DNA of 64,000 bases from positions 2,046,001 through 2,110,000 of the forward strand of contig NZ_CP145263.1 of the NCBI RefSeq assembly GCF_040739495.1, given 5' to 3'. The position numbers and the translations under genes were made by a program. Positions 1 through 8,789 of this stretch are shown piece after piece (position 1 is the stretch's first letter; each line of letters begins with the position of its first letter). This DNA comes from Staphylococcus capitis subsp. capitis (GTDB lineage: Bacteria > Bacillota > Bacilli > Staphylococcales > Staphylococcaceae). The notes below the pieces were generated by a model. The model made no database searches. It saw nothing but the letters and a program-made list of their open reading frames with translations, and was not told the origin of the DNA.

Positions 1-889
1 ATACTAATATACCGCCAAATAATGCAGTAAGTGGAATCACTTTTGAATAATCTGTACCTATCATAAAGCGAACAATGTGAGGTACCATTAAACCTACAAA
101 AGCAATTTGTCCAACCATTGCCACAGCGACGCCAGCTAGTATCATTGATAAAATTAAGCTTAGTCCACGAATCGCAGACACGTTTTGACCTAATCCCTTA
201 GCAAGTGATTCACCTAAATTTAAAATAGTAAGTTGCTTGCTTATAGCTAAAATTATAATTAATGTAACGATAATTATTGGGCCACTCCATATAAGCTGCG
301 CCCACGTTGTGCCTGATATTCCTCCAGCACTCCAAAAAGTAAGAGATTGATTTAACCTGAATATTAGAGCAACACCTTGACTTAGTGCCGTTAATAACGC
401 ACTTATTGCAGCACCAGCTAAGATAATACGCATAGGATTAAATCCATCACGTCTTGACCGACCAATCATTAAAACGATAAAGCCACCCAAAAGTGCACCT
501 AAAAATCCACATACCATAAGTAATAAAAATGGTGCTTCAGTATAAAAAGCATACATCAATGCCAACCCAAAAGTTGCACCTGAATTGAGTCCAATTAAAC
601 TTGGATCAGCAAGACCATTCTTAGTTACACCTTGGATAACAGCACCAGCCACAGCTAGGGCCATCCCTACCAGAACTGCGCCTAAGTCTCTAGGTATTCT
701 AATTTCACTGATAATATTATGATTTTGATTTTTAGGATTATAATTGAAAATTGCATCAAATATAGTAGGGATATCAACATGTGCTTTCCCAAATAATATA
801 GAAAGAAATAGTGCTAGTATTAGCACTATTACTCCTCCAATTAAAAACGATATAAACTTAAAGTTTCCAGTTTTCTTTTTTTCTAACAT
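1..889 (-). CDS. fhuB: FhuB-type iron-hydroxamate ABC permease, 3' end off window
   Basis: Membrane permease of the ferric-hydroxamate (siderophore) importer; with FhuC it moves iron-siderophore across the cell membrane. The reverse strand reads MLEKKKTGNFKF, then a hydrophobic segment, the family stretch RIPRDLGAVLVGMALAVAGA and further membrane segments (for example GLNSGATFGLALMYAF). It stays open to the window edge, so the C-terminus is missing. The start at 889 has an AAAGGA ribosome site about ten bases upstream, close to the fhuC stop at 916, so the two genes form one operon. The family is the BtuC/FecCD permeases. FhuB is preferred over FhuG because it follows fhuC directly, as in S. 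aureus fhuCBG. Confidence 0.88.
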   Translation of the reverse strand, partial: MLEKKKTGNFKFISFLIGGVIVLILALFLSILFGKAHVDIPTIFDAIFNYNPKNQNHNIISEIRIPRDLGAVLVGMALAVAGAVIQGVTKNGLADPSLIGLNSGATFGLALMYAFYTEAPFLLLMVCGFLGALLGGFIVLMIGRSRRDGFNPMRIILAGAAISALLTALSQGVALIFRLNQSLTFWSAGGISGTTWAQLIWSGPIIIVTLIIILAISKQLTILNLGESLAKGLGQNVSAIRGLSLILSMILAGVAVAMVGQIAFVGLMVPHIVRFMIGTDYSKVIPLTALFGGILV

Positions 890-915
890 TGCATTTTTAT
901 CCTTTGTCTTCCCAA

Positions 916-1713
916 TTACGAGTATGTCTTACTAAACAAATCATAAGTTACAAGTAGAGGTTTACCTGTTCGAGGATCTTCATCTAATACAACATCTATA
1001 TTGAACACTTTTTCTAAAATATCTTTAGTAAGTACTTCTTGTGTTGTACCATTTGCTACAATATTCCCCTCTTTCATAGCAATTAAATGATCAGAGAATC
1101 GAATAGCTTGGTTAATATCATGCAATACCATGACAATCGTACAACCTTGTTCTTTATTCAATTTCTGCACAAGTTCAAGTATTTCTAATTGATGACAAAT
1201 ATCTAAATAAGTTGTAGGTTCATCTAAGAATATAATATCTGTACGCTGTGCTAATGCCATTGCTATCCACACACGCTGTCTTTGACCACCACTTAAATCA
1301 TTAATTGAGCGATGACGGAATTCACTAGTACCAGTGACTGATAATGCCCAATCGATTTCTTTTTTATCTTCTGCTGTTAAACGGCCAAACCCTTTTTGAT
1401 GAGGGAAACGCCCGTAAGATACGAGTTCACCTACCGTTAAACCGTCAGCAACTTCAGGTGATTGTGGAAGTATCGCAATCTTCTTCGCAATTTCTTTGGT
1501 GGACTGAGCATGAATACTCTGACCATCTAAATGAATTGCACCGTCTTTAATAGACAACAAGCGTGATAACGCTTTAAGCAATGTAGATTTGCCGCAACCA
1601 TTCGGACCAATTATAGAAGTCACTTTACCGTCTGGAACTTCTACATCTAAATTATTAATAATCGTAGTATCACCGTAACCAATTTTAACTTGTTCACCGT
1701 TTAAACGACTCAT
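916..1713 (-). CDS. fhuC: FhuC, ATPase of the ferric-hydroxamate importer
   Basis: Cytoplasmic ATPase that powers siderophore-iron import; in S. aureus the same ATPase also serves other siderophore permeases. Walker A is GPNGCGKST at residues 36-44. The signature LSGGQRQRVWIAMALA and Walker B IIFLDEPT follow, then a switch His in VLHDINQ. I start at MSRLNGEQVKIGYG (1713) because GGGGAA lies five bases upstream and S. aureus FhuC begins at the matching residue. The longer reading frame to 1761 has no good ribosome site. A perfect Fur-type palindrome lies about 95 bases upstream, so iron repression is expected. Length 265 aa is normal. Confidence 0.93.
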   Translation of the reverse strand: MSRLNGEQVKIGYGDTTIINNLDVEVPDGKVTSIIGPNGCGKSTLLKALSRLLSIKDGAIHLDGQSIHAQSTKEIAKKIAILPQSPEVADGLTVGELVSYGRFPHQKGFGRLTAEDKKEIDWALSVTGTSEFRHRSINDLSGGQRQRVWIAMALAQRTDIIFLDEPTTYLDICHQLEILELVQKLNKEQGCTIVMVLHDINQAIRFSDHLIAMKEGNIVANGTTQEVLTKDILEKVFNIDVVLDEDPRTGKPLLVTYDLFSKTYS

Positions 1714-1805
1714 AATTCCCCTACTTTCATCTAAATAATACATTTTATATCGTAAAAACATTAAATTTATTTTATCGTGTTAATTATTTCATTATCGGAT
1801 GTAAT

Positions 1806-1820
1806 TGATAATCATTATCA
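1806..1820. promoter_or_regulatory. Fur box upstream of fhuCB
   Basis: TGATAATCATTATCA is a perfect 7-1-7 inverted repeat matching the classic Fur operator. It lies between fhuC and the preceding gene, upstream of the fhuC start on the minus strand. Iron-dependent repression of the fhu operon follows from established Fur biology. Confidence 0.92.
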
Positions 1821-1908
1821 TAGACTTCATTATAACATCTATAGCTTTTGATGACTAACAAATATTTTTATCAATAGGTTAAATTATATATTTTTGAAAA
1901 ATGACGAC

Positions 1909-1945
1909 AAAAAAGCGGGACAGAAAGGATTTCCGCCCCGCTTTT
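1909..1945 (-). terminator. Terminator of the YitT-family gene
   Basis: Inverted repeat AAAAGCGGGGC / GTCCCGCTTTTTT on the minus strand, ending in a T run just after the stop at 1963. Confidence 0.8.
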
Positions 1946-1962
1946 CACTATATAAAATAATG

Positions 1963-2796
1963 CTATTCATCTAGTAAGAAACCATTACCATATACATCTC
2001 TCACATCGTGAATAACTAAAAATGCATTTTCATCAATATTTCTAATAATACGTTTAGCACGTGAGACCTGTGTTTTAGAGATAACTACATATAAAACATC
2101 TTTCTCTTTACGTGTGTAATATCCATGTCCATTGAGTATTGTTAACCCTCTACCGACTTGTTCATCAATGGCTTTAGCTACCTCATCAGGTGTACTTGAA
2201 ATAATTGTCATTGCTTTCTTGGTGTTTAATCCTTCGATTACATATTCCATTACTTTAGTTCCTATATATAAAGAAATAATAGTTACTAAAACCTTGTTTA
2301 ATGAAATTTGAGTTAGAGATATTAATACCACAAGTAAATCAAAGAAAAGCAATGCATATGGAGTACTGATATCTAAATATTTATTAACAATTCTAGCCAA
2401 TATGACTGTACCAGCAGTTGTACCTCCAGCTAATACGACGAGTCCGATACCAACACCTACGCAAGTACCACCAAAAACAGCGTTAACAATTACATTACCT
2501 GTATGCACGTGCCATGAATCAGTAAGGTCTAAAAAGATAGACATTAAAATGGTTGCTACTACTGTTAAGTACATACTACGTTTACTCAAAAACTTATAAC
2601 CAATGATGATTAATACAGCATTAACTACAAAGTTAGTAATCGCAGGTGATAAATGAAACGCATAATATAATACAATCGCAATACCGGTAACTCCTCCCTC
2701 ACCTAAGTTACCAGAAATAATAAAAGCATTAACTCCTGCTGAGAAAATGAATGATCCAGCAATAACTAATAATATATCTCTGATTGTTCTTTTCAT
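1963..2796 (-). CDS. YitT family membrane protein (DUF161/DUF2179)
   Basis: Integral membrane protein of the YitT family. The transported substrate or function is not established. Five or so hydrophobic segments occupy about residues 1-185 (for example IRDILLVIAGSFIFSAGVNA and GTCVGVGIGLVVLAGGTTAGT, a Gly-rich pair typical of the family). A soluble C-terminal DUF2179-like domain follows (MTIISSTPDEVAKAI, GRGLTILNGHGYYTRKEKD, VISKTQVSRAKRIIRNIDENAFLVIHDV). Length 277 aa is usual. It is transcribed alone, with its own terminator. A gene of this kind lies next to fhu in the matching S. aureus region, so this is core genome. Confidence 0.85.
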   Translation of the reverse strand: MKRTIRDILLVIAGSFIFSAGVNAFIISGNLGEGGVTGIAIVLYYAFHLSPAITNFVVNAVLIIIGYKFLSKRSMYLTVVATILMSIFLDLTDSWHVHTGNVIVNAVFGGTCVGVGIGLVVLAGGTTAGTVILARIVNKYLDISTPYALLFFDLLVVLISLTQISLNKVLVTIISLYIGTKVMEYVIEGLNTKKAMTIISSTPDEVAKAIDEQVGRGLTILNGHGYYTRKEKDVLYVVISKTQVSRAKRIIRNIDENAFLVIHDVRDVYGNGFLLDE

Positions 2797-3010
2797 TCAA
2801 CCACCCCTTTATTTTCTCTTAATATAAAAATGGTAGCACAAGCATGTAAAATTCCACAACACCACTTCTACAAAATCTTTTATATTTAACAAAGTCATTT
2901 ATTAAATAATGTAAAAAATTATAACTTTACTATTATTATCTTCTCATTTTGCATTAACTCATTAATAAAACACCAATCGACTAACAAATCAAAATATTCT
3001 GAATTTTTAA

Positions 3011-3039
3011 TTTACTTATGATGAAAGTTCTGCTATAAT
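3011..3039 (+). promoter_or_regulatory. Promoter of RsaD-like RNA
   Basis: TTTACT at 3011-3016 and TATAAT at 3034-3039, separated by 17 bases. It points at a non-coding stretch that ends in a strong terminator near 3215. Confidence 0.65.
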
Positions 3040-3045
3040 TATTTT

Positions 3046-3216
3046 AACTTCTTGAAAGAGAAGTTATCTCCTTTGTGTTGTTTATAGTAACAAAACAAAT
3101 TTTGCTCGAAGTACTGTGACAGTACCTAGTCCTTACCGTTACAAGTACATTAATATTCATTTCCCATAAAAGCCAAGTATAAGAAGTGTCTCCTCACTTT
3201 CTATACTTGGTTTTTA
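3046..3216 (+). ncRNA. rsaD: RsaD-like regulatory small RNA
   Basis: A sigma-A type promoter is followed by about 170 non-coding bases ending in a long hairpin (AAGCCAAGTATA ... TATACTTGG, 3170-3210) and a T run. Two C-rich patches are visible (TTTCCC near 3162 and GTCTCCTC near 3189), like the UCCC motif of the RsaD/RsaE/RsaH class that pairs with ribosome sites. I recall RsaD lying in this chromosomal neighbourhood in S. aureus with a length near 175 nt. The name rests on position, length and motif, not on an alignment. Bases 2797-3010 hold nothing else I can identify. Confidence 0.58.
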
Positions 3217-3594
3217 TTATTAGAAAGATCTCACCCTTTCAATAATAAAAAAGATTGTTTCAACAATTTCTTTAACATATTTACGAAATATTATTTTTGG
3301 AGATAAGAACTGAAGTTTTTATTGGTAGTGTAAGTTAAATCATGCTATAAATTTTTGAATAGATTGATGTAAAATCACATGTTAATACGTAGTAATAATG
3401 GTGAGACTCCAGAAGGAACAGTGTGAGTCGAAGATTACGGCTGATACGGTAGCCTAAAAACGCAAAGCCATACAATTCGAAGTAAAGAATATAAAAGTAA
3501 CAGTAAGAAGATTCTAACTGAAATCTTCTTACTGCTATTATCTTGGGTAATGATGTCCCAAATGCTTAGAAAAATAAACTTCTTAATATTTAAA
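3217..3594. other. Intergenic stretch with the nupC terminator hairpin
   Basis: No gene is supported. A perfect 13-bp inverted repeat (CAGTAAGAAGATT, 3501-3513 with 3522-3534) followed by T-rich sequence on the minus strand probably terminates nupC. The short open frame at 3435-3617 runs through this hairpin and the nupC end and is not considered a gene. Confidence 0.6.
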
Positions 3595-4824
3595 TTACCA
3601 AGCAAATAATCCAACAAATGCTGCAGTGAGTAATGAAACTAGAATACCTGCTAATAACATCATTGGCACGTATTTTGATACAAAATCTGACGTTTTCTTA
3701 TCAACAATTCCTTTTAATGTACCCACAATCATACCTATAGTAGAAAAGTTAGCAAACGACACTAAGAAAGTTGAGATAACCGCTCTATGATGTGGCGAAA
3801 GTGAATTGACCTGCTTAGAAACTTCACCCATCACTACAAATTCGTTCGTAACAATTTTCTTAGCCATTTGTTGAGCAACTTCCCACGCTTCATTCCACGG
3901 CAATCCAAGTAATAAAGCGAATGGATACATGAAGACACCTAAAATTTGATTTAATCCAAAGCTACCTTTCCAACCAAAACCATGTGCAATCAGACCAGTG
4001 ATCAAATGAATAAAACGATCAATTAAATCAGCTAGCGCTACGAAACTAATTACAAACGCGATGATAATAAGCACTAGCTTACCAGCTGCTAAAACTGAAT
4101 CTCCTAAGAAAGAGAAGAATGGTTGGCGTTCTTCTTGATGATCCTTAATGCTGTAAATAACGTCTTCTTTTTCCTCAACAGAAACTGGATTCAGAATAGA
4201 CGACACGATGATTGCGTTAATTATGTTTAGAGGAATAGCTGTCAAAACAAGCTCACCAGGTATCATTTGAACATATGCACCAACGATAGCTCCTGAAACC
4301 GAACTCATAGACATCATAGCTAAAGTTAATACACGCATTTCATTCATACGTTTCAATTGTTCATTAGAAACCGCTAAAGCTTCAGTATTGCCTAAGAACA
4401 TCATTTCCACACCAAAGAATGATTCAAATTTTGGTTGACGAGTAACCTTAGCAAGTAACCAGCCAATGCCTCCAATAATCTTTGGAAGTATATTAAAATA
4501 CATTAAAATATCAAATAATGGTACAACTAATAAGATAGGAAATAACGCGCTAATAGCCATATCCATCTGCTTTCCAGAGGTGAAACTAGCAAAAGCGAAT
4601 CCAGTTCCCTTATGCGCAGATTCTATTACCCATGCTATTCCATTTGCCGCACCTTTTACTCCATTTCTTCCCCATGGAAAATAAATAAAGAACCATGCTA
4701 AGAACAAATTCAAGATGACTAAAATCAGTATCGATTTCCATTGAATATTTTTACGGTCTCTTGAAAAAATAACCGCAATACCCAAAAATACGATTAACCC
4801 AATGATATTAATTAGTAAAAACAT
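3595..4824 (-). CDS. nupC: NupC-type concentrative nucleoside transporter
   Basis: Cation-coupled nucleoside importer of the CNT family in the cell membrane, used for purine/pyrimidine nucleoside salvage. The 409 residues carry the three family regions in order: an N-terminal hydrophobic block; a gate-like region with GTGFAFASFTSGKQM; the core VEMMFLGNTEALAVSNEQLKRM and SSVSGAIVGAYVQMIPGELV; and a C-terminal part with FVSFANFSTIGMIVGTLKGI. It is a single gene, between the RsaD-like RNA and abcA as in S. aureus. The start at 4824 has a GGTAGGTGCCA ribosome site. Confidence 0.9.
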   Translation of the reverse strand: MFLLINIIGLIVFLGIAVIFSRDRKNIQWKSILILVILNLFLAWFFIYFPWGRNGVKGAANGIAWVIESAHKGTGFAFASFTSGKQMDMAISALFPILLVVPLFDILMYFNILPKIIGGIGWLLAKVTRQPKFESFFGVEMMFLGNTEALAVSNEQLKRMNEMRVLTLAMMSMSSVSGAIVGAYVQMIPGELVLTAIPLNIINAIIVSSILNPVSVEEKEDVIYSIKDHQEERQPFFSFLGDSVLAAGKLVLIIIAFVISFVALADLIDRFIHLITGLIAHGFGWKGSFGLNQILGVFMYPFALLLGLPWNEAWEVAQQMAKKIVTNEFVVMGEVSKQVNSLSPHHRAVISTFLVSFANFSTIGMIVGTLKGIVDKKTSDFVSKYVPMMLLAGILVSLLTAAFVGLFAW

Positions 4825-5062
4825 TTGGCACCTACCTATTAATTTATTTTCATAAAAAAATTAAACATCCAATATATATTGTAGCAAGACTATAAAACTC
4901 TTTAAGAAGGGCTTCTCAATTTGAAACTAATTATAACCCGTACTTTATAACATTATGTATATCTAGCGTTCTTTTAATCTTACAAGAGACATTATACCAC
5001 TTGTAAAAATAGGTTAAAATATTGGCTTTACGAAAAAACCACAATATTTAAGGAGACATTTA

Positions 5063-5099
5063 ATAAAAAAACACGCTCCACATGATAGTGGAACGTGCT
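5063..5099 (-). terminator. Terminator of abcA
   Basis: Minus-strand hairpin AGCACGTTCCACTATCATGTGGAGCGTG followed by a seven-T run directly after the abcA stop. The interval 4825-5062 holds no gene. Confidence 0.85.
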
Positions 5100-5105
5100 A
5101 TAAAC

Positions 5106-6833
5106 TTAGTCTGATAATTTTTGAGATGTGACAAAGTTTTTATATTTTTCATGTGATGCCATTAATTCACCATGAGTACCTTTACCAGTGACTTGGCCTT
5201 TATCAATAAAGATAATTTGTCCTGCTTTTTTAATAGTGGAAAGTCGATGCGCAATCACTACTGTTGTTCTACCTTCCATTAACGTCTCAAGTGCTTCTTG
5301 TATTTTAACTTCACTTTCACTATCTAAATTGGCAGTAGCCTCATCTAATAATAAAATATCTGGGTTCTTAACAAAACTTCTCGCAATATCAATACGTTGA
5401 CGTTGACCACCAGATAACTTAAGGCCTCTTTCACCTACCATAGTGTCATAGCCTTCATCAAATTGCATGATGAATTCATGGCAATTCGCAAGTTTAGCAT
5501 ATTCAATTAATTCATCATCTGTAACTTTTCTATTGATACCATATAGTATATTATCTCGAATTGAACCACTCATCATTGAGTTAGATTGCATAACGTAACC
5601 AATTTTATTACGCCATTTAGACAATGGAATGTCATATATACTGCGATGATTATATTTAATGTCTCCACTTTCAATATCATACATACGTTCAATTAAATTG
5701 AAAATCGTACTTTTACCTGAACCTGAAGGACCCACAAAGGCACTTACCTTGCCTTGAGGTATATTAAATGTAACATCATTTAAGATTTTCTTAACATCAT
5801 ATTTGAAATCTACATTTTCAAAACTTAGCTCGCCATCTTCAACGATTTCATCTTTAGATTCAGATAATGCTTCAGTTGGTTCGATTGGTTCTTGCATGAT
5901 TTCATGTATACGCTGACTTGCACCAACAGCTCTTTTATAATCTGTAACCAACGTTGATAAGTTGATTAAAGGCATTGAAAGTTGGATAACATAGAAAATC
6001 ATAGCGATTAATGTACCCGGCGTAATAGCACCTGTACCAATTTCTAGGGCACCGAAGCCCAAAATAATCGCAATTGTAAGTAACATAACCACACCTGAAA
6101 TTGGTTGTACAATTGCTGAAATTTTAGCTTGTTTCAAGCCAAGATGATAAATCTTTTTCAAATTCACATGTGCATTATCTAACTCTAATCTTTCAGTATT
6201 AGAAACTTTAACTAGTCTCATTTCAGTAAGTACACGACCGAGTAAACCACTAAAGTTAGCTATTTCAGATTGTGTATTTGTAGAAATCTTTTGCATTACT
6301 CGACCAAGTGGAATCATGATAAAGACAAATATAGGTATCGTAATAAATGTAAGTAATGTTAATTTCCAATCCATGATAAATAACATTACTAAAGAACCTA
6401 TTAAAGTTAATACTGATGGTAATAAATTTGGTAATTTTTGAGATATAAATTCATTAATAACCTTTGTGTCATCAGTGAGACGACTCATTAACTGGCCACT
6501 TTCGTTTTTATCAAAGAACGGCATTTTTAATTGGATGATATGTTCCCACAATATAGAACGAATGGCATAAATAATTTTCTCACCAATTTTACTAAGTAAA
6601 TAAAGGCCGACACCACTTAGTAACGCGTTAACTAAGAAAATAGCGCCAAAAATTCCTATCATGCCCCAATTAATACTACTTACAGAGAATTTATCTACAA
6701 TACGGCCTGTAAATAATGGCACTAATAGCCCACTTAAACTTCCTAACGAAGTAATAATAACCGCTGCAATGATTAACCCATATGGCCATGAAAGCCTCTT
6801 AAATAAGAAAAATAAAGGGTTTTGTTGTTTCAT
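5106..6833 (-). CDS. abcA: AbcA multidrug/peptide ABC exporter
   Basis: Homodimeric half-transporter of the MsbA/BmrA class. AbcA of S. aureus exports beta-lactams and other hydrophobic compounds and has been linked to peptide toxin export. Residues 1-310 form six membrane helices (start MKQQNPLFFLFKRLSWPYGL). The ATPase domain carries Walker A GPSGSGKST near residue 370, the signature LSGGQRQRIDIARSF, Walker B ILLLDEATANLD and the switch IAHRLSTIK. Length 575 aa is normal. In S. aureus the divergent neighbour sharing its promoter region is pbp4; here that gene is absent. Confidence 0.92.
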   Translation of the reverse strand: MKQQNPLFFLFKRLSWPYGLIIAAVIITSLGSLSGLLVPLFTGRIVDKFSVSSINWGMIGIFGAIFLVNALLSGVGLYLLSKIGEKIIYAIRSILWEHIIQLKMPFFDKNESGQLMSRLTDDTKVINEFISQKLPNLLPSVLTLIGSLVMLFIMDWKLTLLTFITIPIFVFIMIPLGRVMQKISTNTQSEIANFSGLLGRVLTEMRLVKVSNTERLELDNAHVNLKKIYHLGLKQAKISAIVQPISGVVMLLTIAIILGFGALEIGTGAITPGTLIAMIFYVIQLSMPLINLSTLVTDYKRAVGASQRIHEIMQEPIEPTEALSESKDEIVEDGELSFENVDFKYDVKKILNDVTFNIPQGKVSAFVGPSGSGKSTIFNLIERMYDIESGDIKYNHRSIYDIPLSKWRNKIGYVMQSNSMMSGSIRDNILYGINRKVTDDELIEYAKLANCHEFIMQFDEGYDTMVGERGLKLSGGQRQRIDIARSFVKNPDILLLDEATANLDSESEVKIQEALETLMEGRTTVVIAHRLSTIKKAGQIIFIDKGQVTGKGTHGELMASHEKYKNFVTSQKLSD

Positions 6834-7189
6834 AATTTTACCTCGTCTTAAATTGTCATATTTTCATTTTGCTCAATCATACTATAAATCCATTTCTATC
6901 CCAAATAATAATACATTTAACAATCTATTAAATGATTAAAATGATTTTGCTTTATTAAATATGATAAACAAAAAAGCTTATCAAGTTCTGTAAAATAATT
7001 CTTATTAATTCCCTTTATTTTAAGCTATTTACGTTCATTATAACTTTGTACTTCGCATTAAGTATTATAACACCTTTTAGTTCAACTGACGAAGGTGCAC
7101 ATCAATAATTTTACACAATAATGATTTAATTCCTATATAAAAAATATGCGCACCACTATAAGTAGTACGCATGCATATGGATTTAAAAG
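6834..7189. other. Intergenic region where pbp4 would lie; tagD terminator inside
   Basis: This gap separates abcA from tagD. It has AT-rich sequence with abcA promoter signals near 6890-6960 and no coding frame for a penicillin-binding protein or a fragment of one. A hairpin at 7144-7172 (ATGCGTACTACTTATAGTGGTGCGCAT arms on the minus strand, then TTTTTT) terminates tagD. Confidence 0.75.
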
Positions 7190-7588
7190 TTATTTCGCAT
7201 CTTTTCCATATAATTCTTGTTTAATCTTAGTTGTTGAAATACCTTCTGTACGATTAAGATAAATCACTTCGCATTTATCTTTTAAGAAATCAAATTCGCC
7301 TTCCCAATCGTGACCCATAACAAAGACATCAACATCAAAACGATCAACATCTTTTTCTTTTTGGCCCCATCCTTCTTCTGGGATTACTAAATCTACATAA
7401 CGAATAGACTCTAACATCATTTTACGTTGTTCATAATCATAGTATGACTTTTTATTTTTTATTTGGTTGAATTCATCTGTAGAGAGCGCCACGATTAAAT
7501 AATCGCCCATTTCACGTGCTCTTCTAAGTAATTCGATATGACCATAGTGTAGTAAATCATATGTACCATAAGTAATTACTCGTTTCAT
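7190..7588 (-). CDS. tagD: TagD/TarD glycerol-3-phosphate cytidylyltransferase
   Basis: Makes CDP-glycerol from CTP and glycerol-3-phosphate, the donor for wall teichoic acid linkage and chain units; cytoplasmic. The 132 residues show the nucleotidyltransferase signature YDLLHYGHIELLRRA (HxGH at residues 14-17), the substrate loop NQIKNKKSYYDYEQRK and the C-terminal TEGISTTKIKQEL motif. It is downstream of tagX and tagB on the same strand, with a terminator after it. Confidence 0.95.
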   Translation of the reverse strand: MKRVITYGTYDLLHYGHIELLRRAREMGDYLIVALSTDEFNQIKNKKSYYDYEQRKMMLESIRYVDLVIPEEGWGQKEKDVDRFDVDVFVMGHDWEGEFDFLKDKCEVIYLNRTEGISTTKIKQELYGKDAK

Positions 7589-7724
7589 GATACGTATTCT
7601 CCTTAACTTAAAATTTAATAAAAATTTACAATCTTAATGTAGCATAAATATTTCACCCTCACCATTATTTCAATATAAGCTAAGGGCACATTAATATAAT
7701 TTCACAAATTTCGTTACTACAATG

Positions 7725-8789
7725 TTACTTATTCAATATGCGTTTAAGTGATTGCTTTCCTGAAAATGATGCACGTCTAGGAAGTACTGCAACTTTGAAA
7801 CGTAAATAACCGGGACGACCTATACCAACACCTTGTAATGTCTTTCTCCACTGTTGATATAACGTTTTCGTCCAATTTGTCGCACTTTGTTCAACAGCTC
7901 TTACAATTCTAAACATTGCATTTCCAGAGTAATGCGTATGTTGCATCGCCTTGATATAGGTCGTAACACTATCCATGAATGATTGAGTCATTTGACTATT
8001 TTTCATTAAATGCGCTTGTATTAAATAACTTACGATAAGATCATCCATACGATAACTGTAGTATGTCTTTTCATCAATCAGTAACAATAACTCCATGACA
8101 CGTCGACGCACTTTTAATGCGTCTTTCATATAAGGGAGAAATGTATCAGCACGTTGAGCTGTAACTGAGCCTTCTCTTTCATTATATCCGTAAACAATAT
8201 TAGGAATAAGTTGAATATCTCTTGCTTTAGAAAAGGCTCTCACAATAAACGTGTGTTCTTCACAGAACACAACATCCTCATCAAAGCGTAACCCTGCATA
8301 TTTGGCACTAAATAATTTAGCGCCAGGGCCTATCGACTGTAAAATTTTAGGCTTACGATCGAGCGTGACTAACTCATCCAATACGATATCATCATGTGTC
8401 GGAATCACTTTCCAATCACCATTAATACCTCTACCCATTTGTCCTATAACTACATCTGTTTCTTCGTTCTTTTGAAAGGCTTCTACCATTAACTCAATTC
8501 TACTAGGTAAGAACTCGTCATCTGCATCTAAGAATAAAAATCCTTCAACATCATCAGACATTGCGTCTAATCCAACGTTTCTACTGCGTGCTGCACCTTG
8601 ATTATCTTGATTAATCACTTTAATATTCTGATGTTCCTTCTGAAGTTCAGTAAGCACGCGCTTTGTATTATCGGTCGAACCATCATTCACACAGATAACT
8701 TCATAATCTGACTTAGTATCCACAGAGAGTATTGCTCGTTTAATCGTGTCTTCAGCATTAAATGCCGGAATAATTATTGCTAATTTCAT
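7725..8789 (-). CDS. tagX: TagX-like family 2 glycosyltransferase of the teichoic acid cluster
   Basis: Cytoplasmic GT-A glycosyltransferase, 354 aa. The N-terminus IIIPAFNAEDTIKRAI, VNDGSTDNT and the DXD-type FLDADDEF (about residues 90-97) give the family 2 fold. EEHTFIVRAF is the likely acceptor/catalytic segment. TagX sits in the tag cluster of S. aureus but its exact reaction in teichoic acid synthesis is not settled. Its start overlaps the tagB stop by four bases, so the two are translationally coupled. Confidence 0.87.
   Translation of the reverse strand: MKLAIIIPAFNAEDTIKRAILSVDTKSDYEVICVNDGSTDNTKRVLTELQKEHQNIKVINQDNQGAARSRNVGLDAMSDDVEGFLFLDADDEFLPSRIELMVEAFQKNEETDVVIGQMGRGINGDWKVIPTHDDIVLDELVTLDRKPKILQSIGPGAKLFSAKYAGLRFDEDVVFCEEHTFIVRAFSKARDIQLIPNIVYGYNEREGSVTAQRADTFLPYMKDALKVRRRVMELLLLIDEKTYYSYRMDDLIVSYLIQAHLMKNSQMTQSFMDSVTTYIKAMQHTHYSGNAMFRIVRAVEQSATNWTKTLYQQWRKTLQGVGIGRPGYLRFKVAVLPRRASFSGKQSLKRILNK

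Noticed and set aside
744..935. Plus-strand open frame over the fhuB start
   Set aside because: It is antisense to fhuB, has no ribosome site, and its residues show the low-complexity pattern of a shadow frame.
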